Shown here piece after piece: positions 10,927-22,142 of a DNA stretch of 64,000 bases. A program made the position numbers and the translations under genes. Numbering within the stretch: the first letter of the stretch is position 1; each line of letters begins with the position of its first letter. Under the pieces are notes generated by a model. The model was given only the letters and a program-made list of their open reading frames with translations, was not told the DNA's origin and did no database searches. Source of the DNA: Phytophthora quininea. Its lineage: Eukaryota > Oomycota > Peronosporomycetes > Peronosporales > Peronosporaceae. The DNA is taken from positions 1 through 64,000 of the forward strand of contig JAAVTG010000287.1 of NCBI GenBank assembly GCA_011947345.1. Reading direction: 5' to 3'.

Positions 10927-11097
10927 CTGCAACTTTGCATTTCAAAAATAATTTCATTTTTTTACATATAAGTTATCGTATTAATATTATTTCGGGTCCT
11001 GTTTTGGTCTGGTCTTGGTTCGGGTCTCGGGTCCCGACACGACCCGAAAACAAGACCAGACCGCTTGATGACCCTGGAAAAAGTCTACCCTAATTGC

Positions 11098-11834
11098 TGC
11101 TCCGGCCCCAACCATTTCGACTTTATTGCGATCATCGAAACTTAGTACACATTTTCGCGCCCCATCAAGGGGTCAAGAAGCATGTACGGGGAAAACTCCT
11201 CCGCTGGGCGATGAAGTTGATGCCGTATCGGTATGTCGTGAATCATATAGCGGGCCCCGACAATGTCTGGGCCGACATGATAAGTCGTTGGGCTGGTAAT
11301 CATGCACCAACAGTAGTGACAAAGCGACTTCGTGTGGATAACAGTGATGGATTGGAGCAGACAGAGCCGATGAACGATGTAGTAAACTCCGATCAAGTCC
11401 AACCAATGTCGCTTCGCCCGCTTGATGATGAAGCATTTGCTTGGCCGACGCTGCAGCAACTTGCGAAACTGCAGGATGTGCATGAAGTTCTTGATATTGC
11501 TGTTCGCAACGAGGATGGCTTATACGTTGTCGACGGAAAATTATGGGTGCCTTCAGATGCAACTGATTTTATTTTACGCCTTTGCATTGTGGCACATTGT
11601 GGCGCCAGAGGACATCGAGGAAGTCGTGCGATGCTAACGCACATCCGCTCAATTTTCTGGATTGATGGTCTTTCCGTTATCGTCAACAAATTTGTCCAAT
11701 CATGCTTACCGTGTCTCCACGTAAAAGGAGGTAAAATCATTCCGAGACCTTGGAGTGAAAACATTGACTGCAACGTACGCAATGGTGTACTGCACTTCGA
11801 TTTCCTTTACATGGGAAAATCGTTTGGAGACTGA
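11098..11834 (+). pseudogene. Gypsy-2 RNase H end and integrase N-terminal half
   Basis: The frame resumes after the Mutator-like insertion with LLRPQPFRLYCDHRNLVHIF and the RNase H end (GPDNVWADMISRWAGNH). The integrase zinc region follows (VAHCGARGHRGSRAM and CLPCLHVKGGK). It ends in LHFDFLYMGKSFGD, holding the first catalytic aspartate, where the tyrosine-recombinase retroelement breaks the gene. The other half begins at about 21289. Confidence 0.85.
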
Positions 11835-11969
11835 AGATTTTGGGATGCCACGCAAACCAAAATAGGTTTTCTGGGCGGTGTGAGAAGTATCTCATCCTCT
11901 GCTCAGTCCCGAGGCAGGCTGCGTAACCGCCCTGGCTGCAAGCGCCTCCTCGCTCCTCGTCATTCTTCG

Positions 11970-14761
11970 TTTTCTCCAGCAGTAGCTAGCTCTTTAAACC
12001 GCAACCTTCAACTCAAGATGCCCGCAGCGCTATCGACGCGTTCATTCGTCCTGGTTACGCCGGACATGATCAACTTCAAGTGGGAACGCCCCATCTACTG
12101 CAAGGTGAAAAGGTCAACGCTCGCTCGGTACAAATTGAAGGTCTTCACGATGCAGCTGGAGAAACCTGGGTCGTACCAAAATCCGCTCTACTCAACCGCA
12201 CCGTGTCCGCGCAAGAAGCGCGTTCCAGCACTCACGGCCCCTGCTTCGTCAACCCGTCCTGGTTCAGCACCAAGACGCTTATCACTTCGGGCAAGTGGTT
12301 TCCGCATCTGAAGGTCAAGCAACGATAAACCTCCTCGATCAGACGATCACAGCGAGAACCGATTTTATTACCCCCGTTGCCCCCGTTGTAGCTCTACTCC
12401 TGTATGAGTTGACTTTCTCCACATCGGAATGGAGTCTCGACGAGCTTCTGGACAAGAGTCATGCGATCGTCGACGCCATCTGCGGCTCCGGTACGTCCTC
12501 GGGGACAACGAACATCGCATCGATCGCAGGCGCTTTTGTCGAAAGCACCTCTCTACCACAACTTGACGTCGATAGGACGTGGATAGATCCGACGACCGGG
12601 GAGGCTACGGTTTTTCCCCTTCAACACGCCATCGATTACGCTCACTACGTCGACGGTAACAGCGAGCCTGTTCCAGCATCAATCGGAACTTCTTTCTGCC
12701 ACCCTCCTCGGCGCCAGCGACCAGCAAGATTGATATCTTTCGCCGACAGCCTCACGCTATTCAATCCTATGGAAGGTGATGACGACAACTTCATACCGGA
12801 GCCCGTCGTCGGCATTACAGAGGCTAATTTAGCATCAAGGTGTGCATCCGCATCCCGGAAGCGCGCCGCAAGTATTCAACTTCAGGAAGGCGACGGCGGA
12901 CGCAAGCGACCAAACGTCGGTTCCAACGACACCTTGCAAACGGACACTCAAATCGCTCATCTGCTACTTAACCATCCCGAACTAACGGAACGGTTTCTGC
13001 AGCTTCAAGCGGACGCCGCCAATGCGTCACGCGAAAACTCGATTCCAAGCCACAGTCATAGCGGAGCAGCATCACGCGCAGTCCAGCCCATGCCTTTGAT
13101 AGTACATCCCAACAACCCGCCCCGCAGCTCAGCGAAGTGGTTCCAAGATCCAAGTATGCGATCACACCTTCCGTCCCGCAGAAGCAAATTCACGCACTAG
13201 CCACAGCACCGGCACATTAAGGGAAGAGCCCAACCGTTTTCATTGAAGGTCTAATCAACTCCAGAGCGGTCACGTTCAAGCCCGCGCCAAGCGTTCTAGT
13301 CCGAGCGTACGACCTCAGCTTTGGTACCCGCGGCTTATCGATCATGCATTTCGCCCCGCTGAAAACGGTCAATGAAAAAGCGGTCTGGATTCTAACGGCT
13401 GGAGTGAACATGCAAAATTTCTCCGCCGCAGTTCCTTTACCGCCCGCAGTACAGGCGGAGTCTCTCGACGACGTCCTGGACGCACTCTAGGCGCTAGAAA
13501 TTTATGGCACTGAATATTTCTCGGCGGCCATAAAGGAGCTCGTGAACACTTTCGTTGCCTTCACGAAGCAACAGTTACGCAGCATGGTGTGGCAGCAAGT
13601 CGATCTCATGCTCGTTGTGTTCTGGATGAACTCACTGCTTGAAAATATCCGCGTGGAACTCGAAACAGGATCCAGTGACGGCTCATCCGTCAAATTTCAG
13701 TGCTCCCTCGACAACCCAGATCTCCGCCAGATCATCCTCCAGATACAACAAAGGCAAATCATGCAGCTACAACAGGCGATGTCGCAGTCTTCGCCTCCTC
13801 GGCCGAAGCCCAAAGGTCCAGCACTGAACAGTAGCAGATCATCGCTAAACGACAGGAGCAACCGCAAAGTCAACTGCGTCATCAAGAACGAATTCGCCAT
13901 TTCTCCAGATGTGTACGCGCTACTACCTGTACGAAATGACAAGCGCCTGTGTCTTCGCTACATATCCAACTCTGGCTGCCGTTCATCTAGCAACACCGAT
14001 TGCACAGGGAAATCGCGAACGCATTTCGTTCCAGACAGCCTCGATCCACGCGTTCGGGAATTCATCGCTGACAAATTCGGTGGAGTCAAAACAGAACACG
14101 CAAATCTGTGACGCCAGGCTGGCCACGTCATTTCCCGCTCGAGCATGAATCCAGTCGCGTTAACTTCTCGGTCTCTATCAATGTCGTCGTCGACAACGTC
14201 CACTCGGACACCCGCCGCGTCGCTCGACGCCGGCACAACTCTCCATCGTTTTCGGATCTCTCATCACGTACACGTCCGTCTAGCGAACGACCATCTACCG
14301 ATTCACTCTCAAGATCGGCGGGTCCACTTCCCGCGTCTACAAGAAACGTTTTTCCCGTAGCAACTCAACACAGGAACTTGTCTAAACAGTCGGAAGCGTG
14401 CGTCCGACAGCATCTGGAAGAACGTCTACTATTGGAGGAATCCCAGACGTCCGTAGTCTTAAAGCGCGCCGGATTTTCCAAGTCAACGTCGCAAGATGCG
14501 CCGCAAGATGACATCGACATGTGCGCAAAGAATTCAATTTCTGCCATCATCCGAGACCGCTGTTTGTCACTCGACAAAACGGTTCAACTAATCCGCAATG
14601 AGTCATATGGCGACACTCGTCCCAACAAGGCTCTCGAACCCGCACGTCTAGAATTCGTCCTGGCGGGATATCCTCATCTGGGGCAACACTGCTGGAAATC
14701 GCCTCTCACGGCATCAAGCCAAAATGGACTTCTGGTCTCAAGCCCACCGATCGTAAAGTGA
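11970..14761 (+). pseudogene. YR element 2 gag-like region with CCCH-type finger
   Basis: The largest open part is 12295-13200. It contains HAIDYAHYVDGNSEPVPA, which aligns with HVVDFAYYIDGGKTVPPR of the element at 33213-39282. A second part at 13217-14111 carries the motif C-X8-C-X7-C-X6-H (LCLRYISNSGC and onward), identical in spacing to the sister element. A third part, 14108-14761, ends in a conserved linker (DTRPNKALEPARLEFVLAGY) shared with the sister element just before RT. An in-frame TAG near 13489 and several frame changes break it. It would bind element RNA. Confidence 0.7.
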
Positions 14762-14843
14762 AAAATCACGAATCCTTTAGACGCCACCTACAAGCCGCGC
14801 TAAAAGTATTCGGGAAGGACAAGACGCAGGAAAGTTCCTCGTA

Positions 14844-16207
14844 GTGGATGCAACACTGTTAGATCAGTGGCCGGCGGTGTGCTGCAGCCCATTTGGTGCC
14901 GTGGAGAAGTCTGGCGTTGATCCAAGCACAGAAATCCGTCTAATCCATGATCTATCACACCCGCCAGGTCTTTCAACAAACGACCGTCTCGACAAAGACT
15001 GCCTGCCTGACATCGACTATCAGTATGTTACAATCCTCGCACAACGCATTGAATATCTGGCCGCCAATTACCCCGGCTGCGGGATTTGCATTCTCAAGGG
15101 CGATGTGAAAGGCGCGTATCGTCACCTGATGACTCATGCAAGCCACGTCCACCTGACGGCCGGGTTGATCCCAGAGCGCAACGCACTAGTGATCGAACTG
15201 GCAGCGCCCTTCGGATGGTCAGGATCACCAAAGTACTACGCTGTGTTTGGGCGAGCGATCTCATGGTGCGTGGAAAACAACTCACCGGCATCGGTCTCGG
15301 ATTCACTGGACACTATCCCATTCTTTGGCTACGAATGGGTAGACGACCACATTCTAATTGAAATCGATACTACCGACTGTCTAGAGCTAGCAGAAGCAAC
15401 ATTACGCCACGCCAAGCTTGCCATCCTCGGTCCACGTGCCATCAACGAAACAAAATTCTCGGGGTGGTCGACGCTATTGAGGATTTGCCGCTGATCTGCT
15501 CTGTCGCAGACAGTACAAGGCAACTCGCAAGACAAGAGTGTTGATATCGAAGCTTCCAGAGTTCTAGAACAGTGCTTCTGTAGGTGCTAGGTTCGGAAGG
15601 CATGCTCTGCACGCTTTCATCACAATGGTCACTTTTCATTCTGCACTGCAACGATCAAGAGCCCTTCCATTTGTTAGTGACGCGACTAGAAGCCCTCGGT
15701 CTGATCTGGGACACCGCTAACCGGACGCTTTTAATGCCCCAAGAGAAGATCGACAAAGGAATCCGTCGCATTATGGTCTTACTCGATCGAAACGCTGCAA
15801 CTCGCAACGAACTGGAAAAAGTCCTGGGAAGCCTTCGATACATCACGCTCTGTTTGAGGTCAGCAAAACCCTTTTTCTAACAACTTCACTCGGTAATCGC
15901 AAAATGGCCCCGCTTCCGAAGAATCAAATTATCTCAAAGGGTGATAGACGATCTGAACTGGTTTCACGTCATTTTAAGCGCGGGACACTTGGCAGAACTT
16001 CCCCTGAGCATGTTTGGCGGAAACCCGGACCCAGACTTCCACTTATACATGGATGCTTCAGACGACGGTCTAGCGGTACTAAACCCAGCGCGAAACGAAT
16101 ACATTAAAGTGCGGTTCGATCAAGAGGAGCGCGATCTGATGGCATCTGGAGAATTGTCTATCAACGTCCGGGAACATTTATGTATAGCCATCGCCTTGTG
16201 GACTTAA
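14844..16207 (+). pseudogene. YR element 2 reverse transcriptase and RNase H start
   Basis: RT fingers and palm are clear: SPFGAVEKSGVDPSTEIRLI, CILKGDVKGAYRHL, PFGWSGSPKYYAVFGRA and the active site FFGYEWVDDHILIE. A 209-bp insertion (15474-15682) splits it after KFSGWST; removing it gives GWSTRLEALGLIWDT. The RNase H start FHLYMDASDDGLAVLNP lies near 16040. The frame ends at the piggyBac TTAA (16204-16207) and continues at 19854. Confidence 0.8.
15474..15682. mobile_element. 209-bp insertion in the YR element 2 RT
   Basis: Comparison with the sister RT (AWSEKLVALGLEW) shows that this stretch is extra. GACG at 15470-15473 recurs at 15679-15682, a likely 4-bp duplication. No inverted repeats or coding capacity seen. 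The class is unknown. Confidence 0.5.
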
Positions 16208-16479
16208 CCCCTCTACTCCTGAAATAACTCCGGATTATCCGTTATAGTGAACATATGAATTAACGTATGGCGGAAAATCAGTACTTATTACCCTGTATTA
16301 AGCCCTTTTGGCGCCACGTAGGACGATATGGCGATTGTGATTGGGCGAGATCTGTTGTGACAACGATTTTGCTGAACAAAACATGCACTAAACCTTCGCC
16401 TTGCGATCTCCCTGCAAAACCGTTATGATAAATTTAAGATGGGGGCTCCGTTTCGCGCTAAAAGTCCTCCAGCTTCGCG

Positions 16480-16544
16480 CACCAAATTTTCGGCCAGTTC
16501 TCTACTAGAAGGTAGTAGAGGAGAACTGGCCGAAAAGTTTGGTG
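16480..16544. repeat. large hairpin inside the piggyBac element
   Basis: Arms of about 27 bases from CACCAAA and TTTTCGGCCAGTTCT pair with AGAACTGGCCGAAAA and TTTGGTG around a short AGAAGG-like loop. A three-base bulge and one single-base bulge are the only breaks. It lies between the left end of the element and the transposase stop, so it may be a subterminal element or a 3'-end signal for the minus-strand gene. Confidence 0.75.
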
Positions 16545-16610
16545 AGGAGTCAAAAGGTACGCGTGCTGCATTTAGTGCTTAGATAAACTCTTCATCCGTC
16601 TCACCGTCTT

Positions 16611-18926
16611 CTACTCTGCGCTTCTGTACGAAGCGGATCTTGTGCTGCAGCTCGGGGGGCGGTGCCGTTTCGCCAGGTCTGATGCCATACTTGGCTGCAG
16701 GTGAGCTCGCTGCCTTGGTCCAGGCGTCGGGCCGTGTTGCAGAGAGCCACGCGACCCCCTTGCGATGGAACAGCTTCGACAGAAGAAGCGGCTCTCGAAG
16801 CTCCTAATTCCAGGTCCCACCAGGGATGAGCAGATCTTACAGAGCCACTGCCTGCTTTTCTGACCGTTTTTCTCTCGTGTTTGTTGCAGCGTGTGCGGCT
16901 GTCGCGGCAGCGGCGACGTCAAGAGCTCCTCGCCATTGTTTCCCGCCACGAAGTCCTCCCTTGTTTGTGACAGCAGATCGACATGCAGTCGCCGCATGAA
17001 CTCAGCGTGCGTTGGCACCGGTTTCCCGCCTTTTGCATCGCGATTTTGTGCACAATGAACGCGTTCACTAACGCCAGATCCACCAGCCCTAAGAATATTG
17101 TCTTGTAGTACTTCCGCATCCGCACGGATTTCTGGATGGAGGAGCGCTGCAGGCGCAGTTGATCGTGTACATCTACGCCGCCCATAGTCTCATGGTAGTC
17201 GACGACCAGGCGAGGACACGGCACCGCTGAGATGGAGCCGTCGGGCTCACGACGAGTCACTTGAGCCGGCTGTGTAGAGCAACCAGTAGATAGGAATCGC
17301 ACTGGCTGAGAGTCCATCCAAACCAGCGCAATAAACTCTGGGCGCTCTTGCCATTGAGCAATTTTGTAGGTGCCTCGCGCCATGTTCTTTGGTCGACTTT
17401 TGGTCTCGAACTCAATACCTTTGCACCACCCCAGTCAATCCGAGCGCATGGCTCCGACGTGGTAGATGACCATTGAGAGCAGCTTGTCCGACAAAGGAAG
17501 CGACGTGTAGTAGTTGTCTGTGCAAACCCGTCGTTGCGACTGCTGACCGCGTAGGACATTTGTCAAGTTCTTGACCACCGCCTTTTGGGCAACAGCTTGC
17601 TCATTCTTGTTGGCCTTGCCGCAATATATATCCAACCTGCAACATGCCATCCGTAGTAAAGTCAGTCAAATCCGGAATACAGTCAATCACATCCCGTACA
17701 AATAACGGATGCAGAGTTATAGCACTTTACCTTGCACAGTATGCCGTCTCCGCACAACATGTCAAGTAAAACTTTGTGCCCCACTTGTTGGGCTTCGCCG
17801 ACATGTACTACCTCATGGGGTTTCTGCGGTGACGCATCGGAACCATGCCCTCGTCGAATGAGATCTTCGACCACAAGCGATAGCCGCGGAAGAATGTTTT
17901 CTGTAGCGCTTGCAGGACGGGGCGAATCTTGAATACGCGGTCGTGGCTGTCGGCTTGTTTGGAGTTGTCATTGAAGTGCAGATATCTTGTGATATCTTGG
18001 AACCGATCGCGACTTAGAAATTGCCCAAACGTACCACGCGAAAGCGCGCCCTCAACTTTCGTGATCCAGTGGCGGCTCAGGCTCTCTCGTCGCGGCTCCA
18101 GCGAGCGTGCGATCAGCAAGCCAATGAAGCGAACCAGTTCATGAGGCTGAATGGAATTCTTACGGCGTAGTTTAGCCTTGTACTCATCTACTGACAACAC
18201 CAACGTTGACGGGGTCGTTGCTCTGCGTGCTCTAGCCCGCGCCGGCATCGAGACAGCCACGTCGTCGACACACTCTTCACGAAATTGATTCGTCTCCGCA
18301 GCAATCTTTCGCCATAGCTCCTTCGGGAGAAAGAAGTAGAAGATCGCCAAAGGGCTTTCCGCGAAAGCCAATGCCGCCTTTGTCGGGCCGCAGGGACCGT
18401 CGTAAAGTTGGGCAGCGTTCACACGAAGTTCGTCAGAGTCCTCCTCGTCGTAGACACTCCACCCTTCCCGTTGTAATGCGTCCAACTCAGCCTTCCGCAC
18501 GTCGAACGTAATCGGCTCCTCGGGTTCGTCCTCCTCGAAGAACACAGCAGCATCATCGCCATCGTCTGACTCGTCTTTGTCGTACAACACTGTGTCTTCA
18601 TCACCTTCCGTGTCAGAGCCCAATGGTAGTAACCAATCTTCTTTGCCGACGTTGAGATCATTATCATCTAGCTGGTCGAAGAGACGATCACGCCGAAGTG
18701 CAGACAGGAAGTTGTCCGAGTCGAAGTCATCCATTGTAACGGCGTGATCGCGAACCTCAGGTACAAGTGAGTTCGCCTCCACAGTCGCATCCGGAATAGG
18801 TTGCACAGGCCTATCCGGAACAGCAGCCGTAACAGCCTCATCCGTAGTAGACGGAATAGCTTCGGTCATCTCCGAATTAGTAGAGTCTGTATGATCCGGA
18901 ACAACAATTTGAGTGAGTGCTTTCAA
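16611..18926 (-). pseudogene. piggyBac transposase, degenerate
   Basis: The N-terminal part (17808-18926) is acidic and then gives HELVRFIGLLIARSLEPRRE, FLSRDRFQDITRYLHFND and YRLWSKISFDEGMVPMRH. The last is the first catalytic aspartate region (DE.M.P). Further frames carry VCTDNYYTSLPL (the second conserved aspartate), IALVWMDSQPVRFLST, YHETMGGVDVHDQLRLQ and KTIFLGLVDLALVNAFIVHK, the standard piggyBac order. A cysteine-rich C-terminus (CKICSSLVGPGIRSF then CRSC) resembles the family's terminal zinc finger. Stops and frame changes at about 17810, 17650, 17430 and 17020 leave no complete protein. Confidence 0.85.
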
Positions 18927-19849
18927 GTCTCCACTCGATCCTGATGCATGTACGTACCCTCTCGCTGGCGCTTGGATGGTGAGTGTCTGCTGGAACGTAT
19001 ATTGCGTTTTGACACTTTCTTCGCAGCGGGCTTCTTCGTTTCCACAATCCTCTTAGAAAATGACTTTCTTTTCGCTTTTGAAGCTGGCGAAGGTCGAGCC
19101 GAACGGTTCTCAAGTGAGCGTGCAGATGTGGCTGGACGAGCACAACTTGATGGATGAAGCACTAACGCCGGAGGCGCAGGTGCAGGACCTGGGCTCGAAG
19201 CAGTCGGGGCAGAACTTGACGCAGGTGTTGGTGCTGGGCTTGGCGCTGGACTTGGCGCTGGACTCGAAGCAACACTCAACGCAGGAGCTGGAGCCGGGCT
19301 CGGCGATGGCGAGGTCGGTGCGTACACCGAAGCATACGGTAGTTCCAGCCACCCGTGCTGACGGCAGTAGTGCATCAGGCTCTCGTGGCCTACATTGAGC
19401 AGTAATGTGCGTTAGTGTATACATAAGTAAACTGCGCCAAAATCGCACAACTCACCGACGAAGTGGTCGACACCTTCTTTGCCGTCAACATTCCCATTTG
19501 GAGGCACATACGTGTTGTCGTAGCTGAGTCCCTTTGACCTCTTCCACATCCATCCCTTTTCCGAAGCTCGCGCCACATTTGGTGGAAAGTTTTCTCAATG
19601 GTCGTGCAGGTTGGCGTCTTGTCTTCGTGCTGGCAGATTGCGAAATGAAGACTCGTGGGTCCGTGCGATCTTATATCTGGTCCCCGACCCCTTTTCCACG
19701 AATTTTCATGTCACTTGTCCCCAACCGGGTCTGTTGAACTTTATACATACAAAATTCTATATGCGAGAATTAGGCTGTTGCGGAGCTCTCGGAATAATTT
19801 CACCTCTATAATATATATTCCGGAGAATCCGTAACGCCGGAGTAGGGGG
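18927..19849. other. piggyBac right part; proline/serine-rich reading, no certain gene
   Basis: A minus-strand frame at 18923-19375 is rich in SPAPAP repeats and ends in a basic stretch (SKRQREGTYM). It could be an N-terminal extension of the transposase in another frame, or simply a GC-rich repeat. From 19400 to 19849 there is nothing coding. Confidence 0.35.
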
Positions 19850-19853
19850 TTAA

Positions 19854-20122
19854 GCTAAACATTGGAGTTCTCACTCGATAACCAGTACCCCACACATTCG
19901 GTGCTGGAGCGACAACGCCTCAGCTGTCGCTTGGAGCAACAAACTGTCGACCCGGTGCCCTGCCAACCAAGAAATAAACCGAGGCATCGGTCTGGGCGAA
20001 GCTGTATTCAACGTTCGAATATCTGCCGCACACCTGCCCGGAGTCTCGAACACAATGGCCGACGCGGCGTCCAGATCCTGGAGTGAACCGTTCGCTTCAA
20101 CATGGTCTAACTTCTGTGTGCA
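19854..20122 (+). pseudogene. YR element 2 RNase H, second half
   Basis: The frame gives KHWSSHSITSTPHIRCWSDN, ASAVAWSNKL, RISAAHLPGVSNTMADAASR, SW. It matches WIDNKAAVTWCNKL and SHIAGASNTIADLGSRAW of the sister element and completes the RNase H domain interrupted by piggyBac. Confidence 0.8.
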
Positions 20123-21175
20123 TTGGAAGCAGGTACCAGTCCATCCAACATGGAGAAAAGTCTACAAAACCTTCTCAGCGAGCTGCAAGCCAAATCTTTG
20201 GCCTCGTCGTCAGCGCTCAAGTACGCAGCAACGTGGAAGCAGTGGGTTAAATGGTGCAAATTCATGCACTTCCCACCTTGGCTTTCCAAGAACCGAGAGC
20301 AGCACTCCTACCAACTCGCGCTCTTCGCAGTGTACTGCTGGCGCTTTGGCTTCAGCGACACGAGAAGAGGAAACTCTGCAGCAACGATCCTCTCCAAAAT
20401 CTGCCACATATGGTGGTATCATCAGTGCCACCTCGGATTCAACGTCGGCTTACTTGCGGGACACAAGCTGGCAGTCACAGGCATGCGACGAAGCGACCCA
20501 ACATCAGCGAAAAAGAGACCGATCACCATCCCAATCCTGCGGCGTCTCCACCGCGAACTCAACTTCGAAGTCACCCATGACCGGGTCTTGTGGGGCGCTG
20601 CGGTCATGGGTTTCTTCTATCTGCTGCGACGATCCGAGTATCTCGCGCAAGGAAACAATTTCCAGAACCATGTCATCTTGAGATCGGACGTTCAAATTCT
20701 AAACAGTTTCGGCAGATCGAGCTCGACCTTGCATGCTGCAACCCACGCGGTCATCAACTTTCGAAGCAGCAAGGCCGACCAATTCGGCGTTGGAGCGCAA
20801 CGAACACTGACTCGTTCAGGATTAACGTGGTGCTGTCCAGTCCAAGCTCTGTGGTACCTCATCAAGCACCACGAATCAGTAAATGCCCCCACGAACTCTC
20901 CGCTATGTCAAATATCCCGCGGGAAATACCTTCAAGTCAACGACCTAGTAGCAGCCATCAAGGCCGCGGCGGCCGAGGCCGGCGAAAATCCACAGCAGTT
21001 TGGTTCGCACTCACTCCGCAGCGGCGGAGCCACAGCGCTATTCAACTCAGGCGTCGACAGCCTAGCCGTGAAGAAATTCGGTCGTTGGAAGTCGGACGCA
21101 TTCGAGCGATACGCGGTCATCCAGGCGGATCTTTCAAGCAAGCTGGCAGCCAAAATGATCTCAAGCCGCGATTAG
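20123..21175 (+). CDS. tyrosine recombinase of YR element 2, intact frame
   Basis: A 350-residue open frame. The N-terminal SAM-like part reads SALKYAATWKQWVKWCKF. The catalytic residues of tyrosine recombinases are all present: the first arginine in GFFYLLRRSEYL, the HxxR pair in SHSLRSGGATALF, and the nucleophile tyrosine in KFGRWKSDAFERYAVI. It would join a circular DNA copy to its target through short homology, replacing the integrase of LTR elements. This frame has no stop although the upstream gag and RT are broken. It ends 113 bases before the element boundary. Confidence 0.88.
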   Translation: MEAGTSPSNMEKSLQNLLSELQAKSLASSSALKYAATWKQWVKWCKFMHFPPWLSKNREQHSYQLALFAVYCWRFGFSDTRRGNSAATILSKICHIWWYHQCHLGFNVGLLAGHKLAVTGMRRSDPTSAKKRPITIPILRRLHRELNFEVTHDRVLWGAAVMGFFYLLRRSEYLAQGNNFQNHVILRSDVQILNSFGRSSSTLHAATHAVINFRSSKADQFGVGAQRTLTRSGLTWCCPVQALWYLIKHHESVNAPTNSPLCQISRGKYLQVNDLVAAIKAAAAEAGENPQQFGSHSLRSGGATALFNSGVDSLAVKKFGRWKSDAFERYAVIQADLSSKLAAKMISSRD

Positions 21176-21288
21176 CAGCGTTCGTCATCGGGCAACCCCC
21201 ACGCCACTCCCTGGCAGCGGGGGCGCTGCTAATCTAACTTCAATCCGTGCCACTCGGCACGAATTTCCCCAACAACGCCAAGAAAAGC

Positions 21289-22065
21289 AGGTATTTACTG
21301 GTCTTGAAAGATCATGCGACTCATTTCTGTGAGCTGGTCGTAGCTGACTCTGCTGATAGTTCCGTGGTTACAGATGCCCTACTTAGTTGGCACTCTCGTT
21401 TCGGTCTTCCACCAATTTGGGTGAGTGATAATGGTTCCCATTTCAAAATGCGACTATCATAGAGCTTAGCCGCCGACTGCGAACTCAACAGAGCTTTTCA
21501 CCGGCATATTGCCCATGGATTAACGGTTCGGTTGAGAGAATCAACCGAGATATTCTACAAGTCATCCGAGCTCTCATTCTTGGCTACAAAATAAGCTACA
21601 GGGATTGGGTCTACCTCGTTCCCATGGTTCAATCATCGCTCAACCATACAGCTGTGCCATCTCTTGGAAATAAAGCTCCAATTAAACTCTTTACGGGGCT
21701 TCCATGCCCTTCACCTCTGCAAGAGTCTCGAATCGGAGACGGCAACTTCCAGAAGTTGCCAACAAATGCGGGCGTAATCGACCAATATCTCGTTCGCTTC
21801 CGTGAGAGCGTTGCAAAATGCATCTTGCAGTTTACAACCAACGAGAAAAACAACGACTTCTCAACAAAAGCGTGCACGCGGTGATAATTTGGTCAATTTC
21901 GAGGTTGGAGACTACGTTCTGCGCTCTCGTGTGGATGAAAAGCATGCTAACAAGCTTCAAGTCACTTGGGTTGGCCCTTACCAAGTCACTCGTGCTGATA
22001 AATACTCCTTTGAGGTACAGCATCTTATCACGGGTGAAAAGTTGACGCACACTCATCGCGGCTAA
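21289..22065 (+). pseudogene. Gypsy-2 integrase, second half
   Basis: Reads RYLLVLKDHATHFCELVVAD, the second catalytic aspartate in IWVSDNGSHFK, then in other frames SPAYCPWINGSIERINRDIL with the glutamate, SSLNHTAVPSLGNKAPIKLF, and the C-terminal barrel FEVGDYVLRSRVDEKH and VTWVGPYQVTRADKYSFEV. Frameshifts near 21455, 21620, 21880 and 22060. Confidence 0.85.
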
Positions 22066-22142
22066 AATTCTACGCAGATGCTAGTCTTAATGTTTCCGAA
22101 GAGCTGCGCGAACATATTGCTGCTCAAGGTATACTTCTTGCT

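Larger units (their letters stand above)
8820..11089 (+). mobile_element. Mutator-like DNA transposon carrying a RING-H2 ORF
   Basis: This 2270-bp insertion lies in the RNase H of Gypsy-2. The flanks CTATTTGC (8812-8819) and CTAATTGC (11090-11097) are an 8-bp target duplication with one change; removing the insert restores the polymerase reading DYLLLRPQPF. The ends are imperfect inverted repeats of about 35 bp, sharing the core AGCGGTCTGGTC. It contains a small zinc-finger ORF, an AT-rich gap and the broken C-terminal part of a MULE-type transposase. Duplications of 8-11 bp fit MULEs. A hAT origin is possible from the 8 bp alone, but the transposase text favours MULE. Confidence 0.8.
16208..19849 (-). 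mobile_element. piggyBac-like DNA transposon
   Basis: The flanks are TTAA at 16204-16207 and TTAA at 19850-19853, the diagnostic piggyBac target duplication. The ends are short imperfect inverted repeats (CCCCTCTACTCC on the left, CCCCCTACTCC on the right, read inward). Removing it joins the RNase H of the host YR element (ALWT before, then KHWSSHS and CWSDNASAVAWSNKL after). It carries one broken transposase gene on the minus strand. Confidence 0.92.
11833..21288 (+). mobile_element. tyrosine-recombinase (DIRS/Ngaro/PAT order) retroelement, itself split by piggyBac
   Basis: Lies between the codons for FGD (11832) and RYLLVLKD (21289) of the Gypsy-2 integrase. Internal order is gag-like ORF, RT, RNase H, tyrosine recombinase, with no DDE integrase, which defines the YR order. 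Gag, RT and recombinase are all homologous to those of the element at 33213-39282. No target duplication is visible, as expected for recombinase-mediated insertion. I could not find split direct or inverted terminal repeats here, so its ends are approximate and may be truncated. Confidence 0.85.

Noticed and set aside
8820..11089. hAT classification of the 2270-bp insertion from its 8-bp duplication
   Set aside because: The transposase remnant matches the MULE C-terminal pattern and the ends do not begin CAGGG as the hAT derivatives here do.
18923..19375. Proline/alanine/serine-rich frame as a cell-surface protein
   Set aside because: It lies inside the piggyBac element, has no signal peptide and looks like a GC-rich low-complexity reading.
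20251..21237. Alternative plus-strand frames inside the tyrosine recombinase
   Set aside because: Only the frame at 20123-21175 holds the R, HxxR and Y catalytic residues in order.
11833..21288. Split direct repeats or DIRS-type inverted ends in YR element 2
   Set aside because: I compared 11833-11960 with 21176-21288 in both orientations and found no convincing match; the ends may be truncated.
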